Assembly (NCBI GenBank): GCA_029932755.1
Contig: JAOZPK010000019.1
Coordinates: forward strand, 1 to 24,015
Length of the DNA stretch: 24,015 nt
Direction: 5' to 3'
DNA from: Candidatus Cloacimonadota bacterium
Lineage (GTDB): Bacteria > Cloacimonadota > Cloacimonadia > Cloacimonadales > TCS61
Shown: piece after piece, positions 22,287-24,015 of the stretch
Position numbering within the stretch: the stretch's first letter is position 1
Layout of the letters: each line of letters starts with the position of its first letter
Notes under the pieces: model-generated
Told to the model about the DNA's origin: nothing
What the model saw: only the letters and a program-made list of their open reading frames with translations
Databases searched by the model: none
Translations under genes and position numbers: made by a program

Positions 22287-24015
22287 AATAACTCCAGATA
22301 TTCATTCTCAAATTCATTAAGTTGATTCCTTAAGTCCTCAATTTCCTTATTTATTCCCTTTATATTGTCTGTCAAAGATTTTACTTTTTGCTGATTATTA
22401 TAGATTTCCGGTTTGGAAAATTCTAGTTCCAATGTATCAAGTTTTTCAATTTTGAAATCAAGAATATCTGATATTTTATCAATTTTAGTAGATAATTTCT
22501 TTAAAATGATTGGATTTGTTTTACGATTCTCAGTATTTTTCGGTTTGTTATTTTCATTTTTCTTTTTTTTCTCTTTTTGGAAGAAAAGGTCATCTAATTT
22601 TTGTGAAGTTTCTTTAATTGTTCCGGAATTAAATATCCATTTCTTCTCTGCAATTTTCTCTATAAAATATCTATCATGTGAAACGAAAACAATTGTTCCA
22701 TCAAATTCCATTAATGCATCTTCTAGATACGAGATCATATTTATATCAAGATGGTTTGTTGGCTCATCAAGAATCAGAAAATTTGGTTTTTCATGTATCA
22801 ATTTAGCTAAATACAATCTGGCTTTTTCACCACCACTAAGTACGGAAACTTGCTTTTCAACTTCATCTCCAGTGAATCCATATTTTGCCAAATAAGAAAA
22901 CACATAACCCTTTGGAGCAAGTGGGACCAGCTGCCAAATCGTTTGCATAACCGTTATCGAATCATCAAGTTCAAGATGCATTTGATCATAATAACCAATG
23001 TCTAAGCTTGCACCTTTTTTAAAATTTCCAGATTGAGGTAGAATCTTCCCATTTAAAAGTTTTAAAAATGTAGTTTTTCCACAACCATTCGTTCCTAAAA
23101 TTGCAATTTTATTCTGATAGAATATTCGCATATTTATGTTGGAAGCTAATGTGTTTCCTGGAAATCCAAAGCTCATGTTTTCGAAAGTATAAACATCATT
23201 TCCGCTACGTTTTTCAGTTTCGAAATTTAGCTTGATCTTCTTTTCTTTTTTGGGAAGATTTGTCTTCTCAACTTTCCCTAGTCTTTTTTCAAGTTCTTTT
23301 GCTCGGACGAACATTTTCTCGCTATCCCTAGCACGCCCCCAAATGCGGTATTGATCGATTTGTTTTTCCATTCTATCAATTTTTTTCTGTTGTTTACGGA
23401 AGGTCTTTTCCTGTAATTCCAATCGCATTTGTAATTGCTCTCTATACTGACTGTAATTACCTGAATATGTATCAATTGTATAATTTCTGATCTCAGCGAT
23501 CTTAGTTACGGTATTATCTAAAAAATGCCGATCATGAGATATTATAAGATATGGCTTATCCATTGAAGAAAGGTATTTTTCAAGCCAATATATCATCTCA
23601 ATATCAAGATGATTTGTAGGTTCATCCAAAAGAAGTAGATCAAAAGGTTGAAGAAGGATTGTTGCTAATTGAATTCTGGTTTTCTCACCACCGCTGAAAT
23701 TTCTTATTTTCATATTCCAAATATTCTGTGGAAAGTTCAAACTTGTAAGAACCAATTTCATTTCTGTATTAAAGTGGTAACCACCAGCTAATTCAAATCT
23801 TTGTTGCATATTTGCATACTGATCCAAGTTTTTTTGGGAATCGTCATGAGTTAATTTTTGTTCAGCATCTTTGAGTTGTTCGTTGAGCTTGATATGATCA
23901 GGACGTGACTGCAGCACACACTCTTTCAATGTGAGAGAGTCATTCAGCTCTGGTTCTTGTGTCAGGTAGGATATTTTCGCGGTTTTAGATTTATGCACGT
24001 TTCCTTTATCTGGTA
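22283..24015 (-). CDS. ABC-F family ATPase, 5' end beyond the window
   Basis: A soluble ABC-F protein with two ATPase domains and no membrane part. The frame stays open to the right edge (the codons before the GTG at 23998 read PDKGNV, which is the usual 'LG-PD-G-V' sequence just after the first Walker A), so the first Walker A and about 45 residues are missing; the GTG is not the real start. Counting from that GTG: signature NFSGGEKTR (100-108), DEPTNHLD (125-132), SHDRHFL (154-160), a basic coiled linker (about 185-245), second Walker A GTNGCGKTT (302-310), second VLSGGEKARL and DEPTNHLD, SHDRYF. A basic spacer and a C-terminal coiled coil end the protein, as in Uup. Members act on ribosomes or in DNA/translation maintenance. 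The exact subfamily is not assignable here. Confidence 0.93.
   Translation of the reverse strand, partial: PDKGNVHKSKTAKISYLTQEPELNDSLTLKECVLQSRPDHIKLNEQLKDAEQKLTHDDSQKNLDQYANMQQRFELAGGYHFNTEMKLVLTSLNFPQNIWNMKIRNFSGGEKTRIQLATILLQPFDLLLLDEPTNHLDIEMIYWLEKYLSSMDKPYLIISHDRHFLDNTVTKIAEIRNYTIDTYSGNYSQYREQLQMRLELQEKTFRKQQKKIDRMEKQIDQYRIWGRARDSEKMFVRAKELEKRLGKVEKTNLPKKEKKIKLNFETEKRSGNDVYTFENMSFGFPGNTLASNINMRIFYQNKIAILGTNGCGKTTFLKLLNGKILPQSGNFKKGASLDIGYYDQMHLELDDSITVMQTIWQLVPLAPKGYVFSYLAKYGFTGDEVEKQVSVLSGGEKARLYLAKLIHEKPNFLILDEPTNHLDINMISYLEDALMEFDGTIVFVSHDRYFIEKIAEKKWIFNSGTIKETSQKLDDLFFQKEKKKKNENNKPKNTENRKTNPIILKKLSTKIDKISDILDFKIEKLDTLELEFSKPEIYNNQQKVKSLTDNIKGINKEIEDLRNQLNEFENEYLELL

Noticed and set aside
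22413..22895. A 160-residue + strand open frame, Phe/Ser-rich, opposite the ABC-F gene
   Set aside because: Composition is that of the reverse of Lys/Glu-rich coiled coil; the - strand frame carries ABC signature and DEPTNHLD motifs.
1..24015. A defence system, phage, integrase or insertion sequence
   Set aside because: No recombinase, transposase, nuclease-helicase pair or phage structural gene was found; the ABC proteins and GAF protein have ordinary explanations.

Overview
The window is AT-rich bacterial chromosomal DNA, densely coded, with many 1-17 bp gene overlaps and several GTG or TTG starts. An L,D-transpeptidase (peptidoglycan), a WecA-type initiating transferase, a Wzx-type flippase and an exported propeller protein with a FlgD-like/type IX-like C-terminal domain show that it is a bacterium, probably of the Fibrobacteres-Chlorobi-Bacteroidetes sphere (a Cloacimonadota-like lineage would fit). 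That placement is inference, since no rRNA or other strong marker is present.

Left arm (1-10633, all + strand): a tightly coupled surface-glycan operon. It holds the tail of an upstream gene, a GT4 glycosyltransferase, a WecA/TagO-type polyprenyl-phosphate sugar-1-phosphate transferase, a PorZ-like double-propeller exported protein, a second GT4, a NodB-type deacetylase, a third GT4, a Wzx-type flippase and a 3-dehydroquinate synthase (AroB). A glucuronyl C5-epimerase-like gene follows on the opposite strand and overlaps aroB tail to tail by 27 bp. Together they suggest a lipid-linked glycan started on undecaprenyl phosphate, extended and perhaps deacetylated and epimerised in the cytoplasm, then flipped.

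Right arm (10607-24015, all - strand). Reading in the direction of transcription from the right edge, one coupled set is: ABC-F ATPase (5' end beyond the window), HgdB-like 2-hydroxyacyl-CoA dehydratase component, L,D-transpeptidase, GNAT acetyltransferase and MTA/SAH deaminase. Next come a chalcone-isomerase-like exported protein, a 59-aa zinc-ribbon membrane protein and a DUF212 (YuiD-type) membrane protein. Then comes a gatE-gatD pair, the archaeal-type Glu-tRNA(Gln) amidotransferase. After an intergenic region with REP-like hairpins come an MsbA-like ABC exporter, a free-methionine-(R)-sulfoxide reductase and the epimerase.

The most notable points are the archaeal-type GatDE in a bacterial setting, the PorZ-like protein with an 8-G tract inside a glycan operon, the deacetylase plus C5-epimerase pair that recalls heparosan-type chemistry, the small zinc-ribbon gene, and the paired hairpin repeats after gatD. 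No tRNA, rRNA, CRISPR array, insertion sequence or phage gene was seen, and no gene-free stretch exceeds 300 bases.
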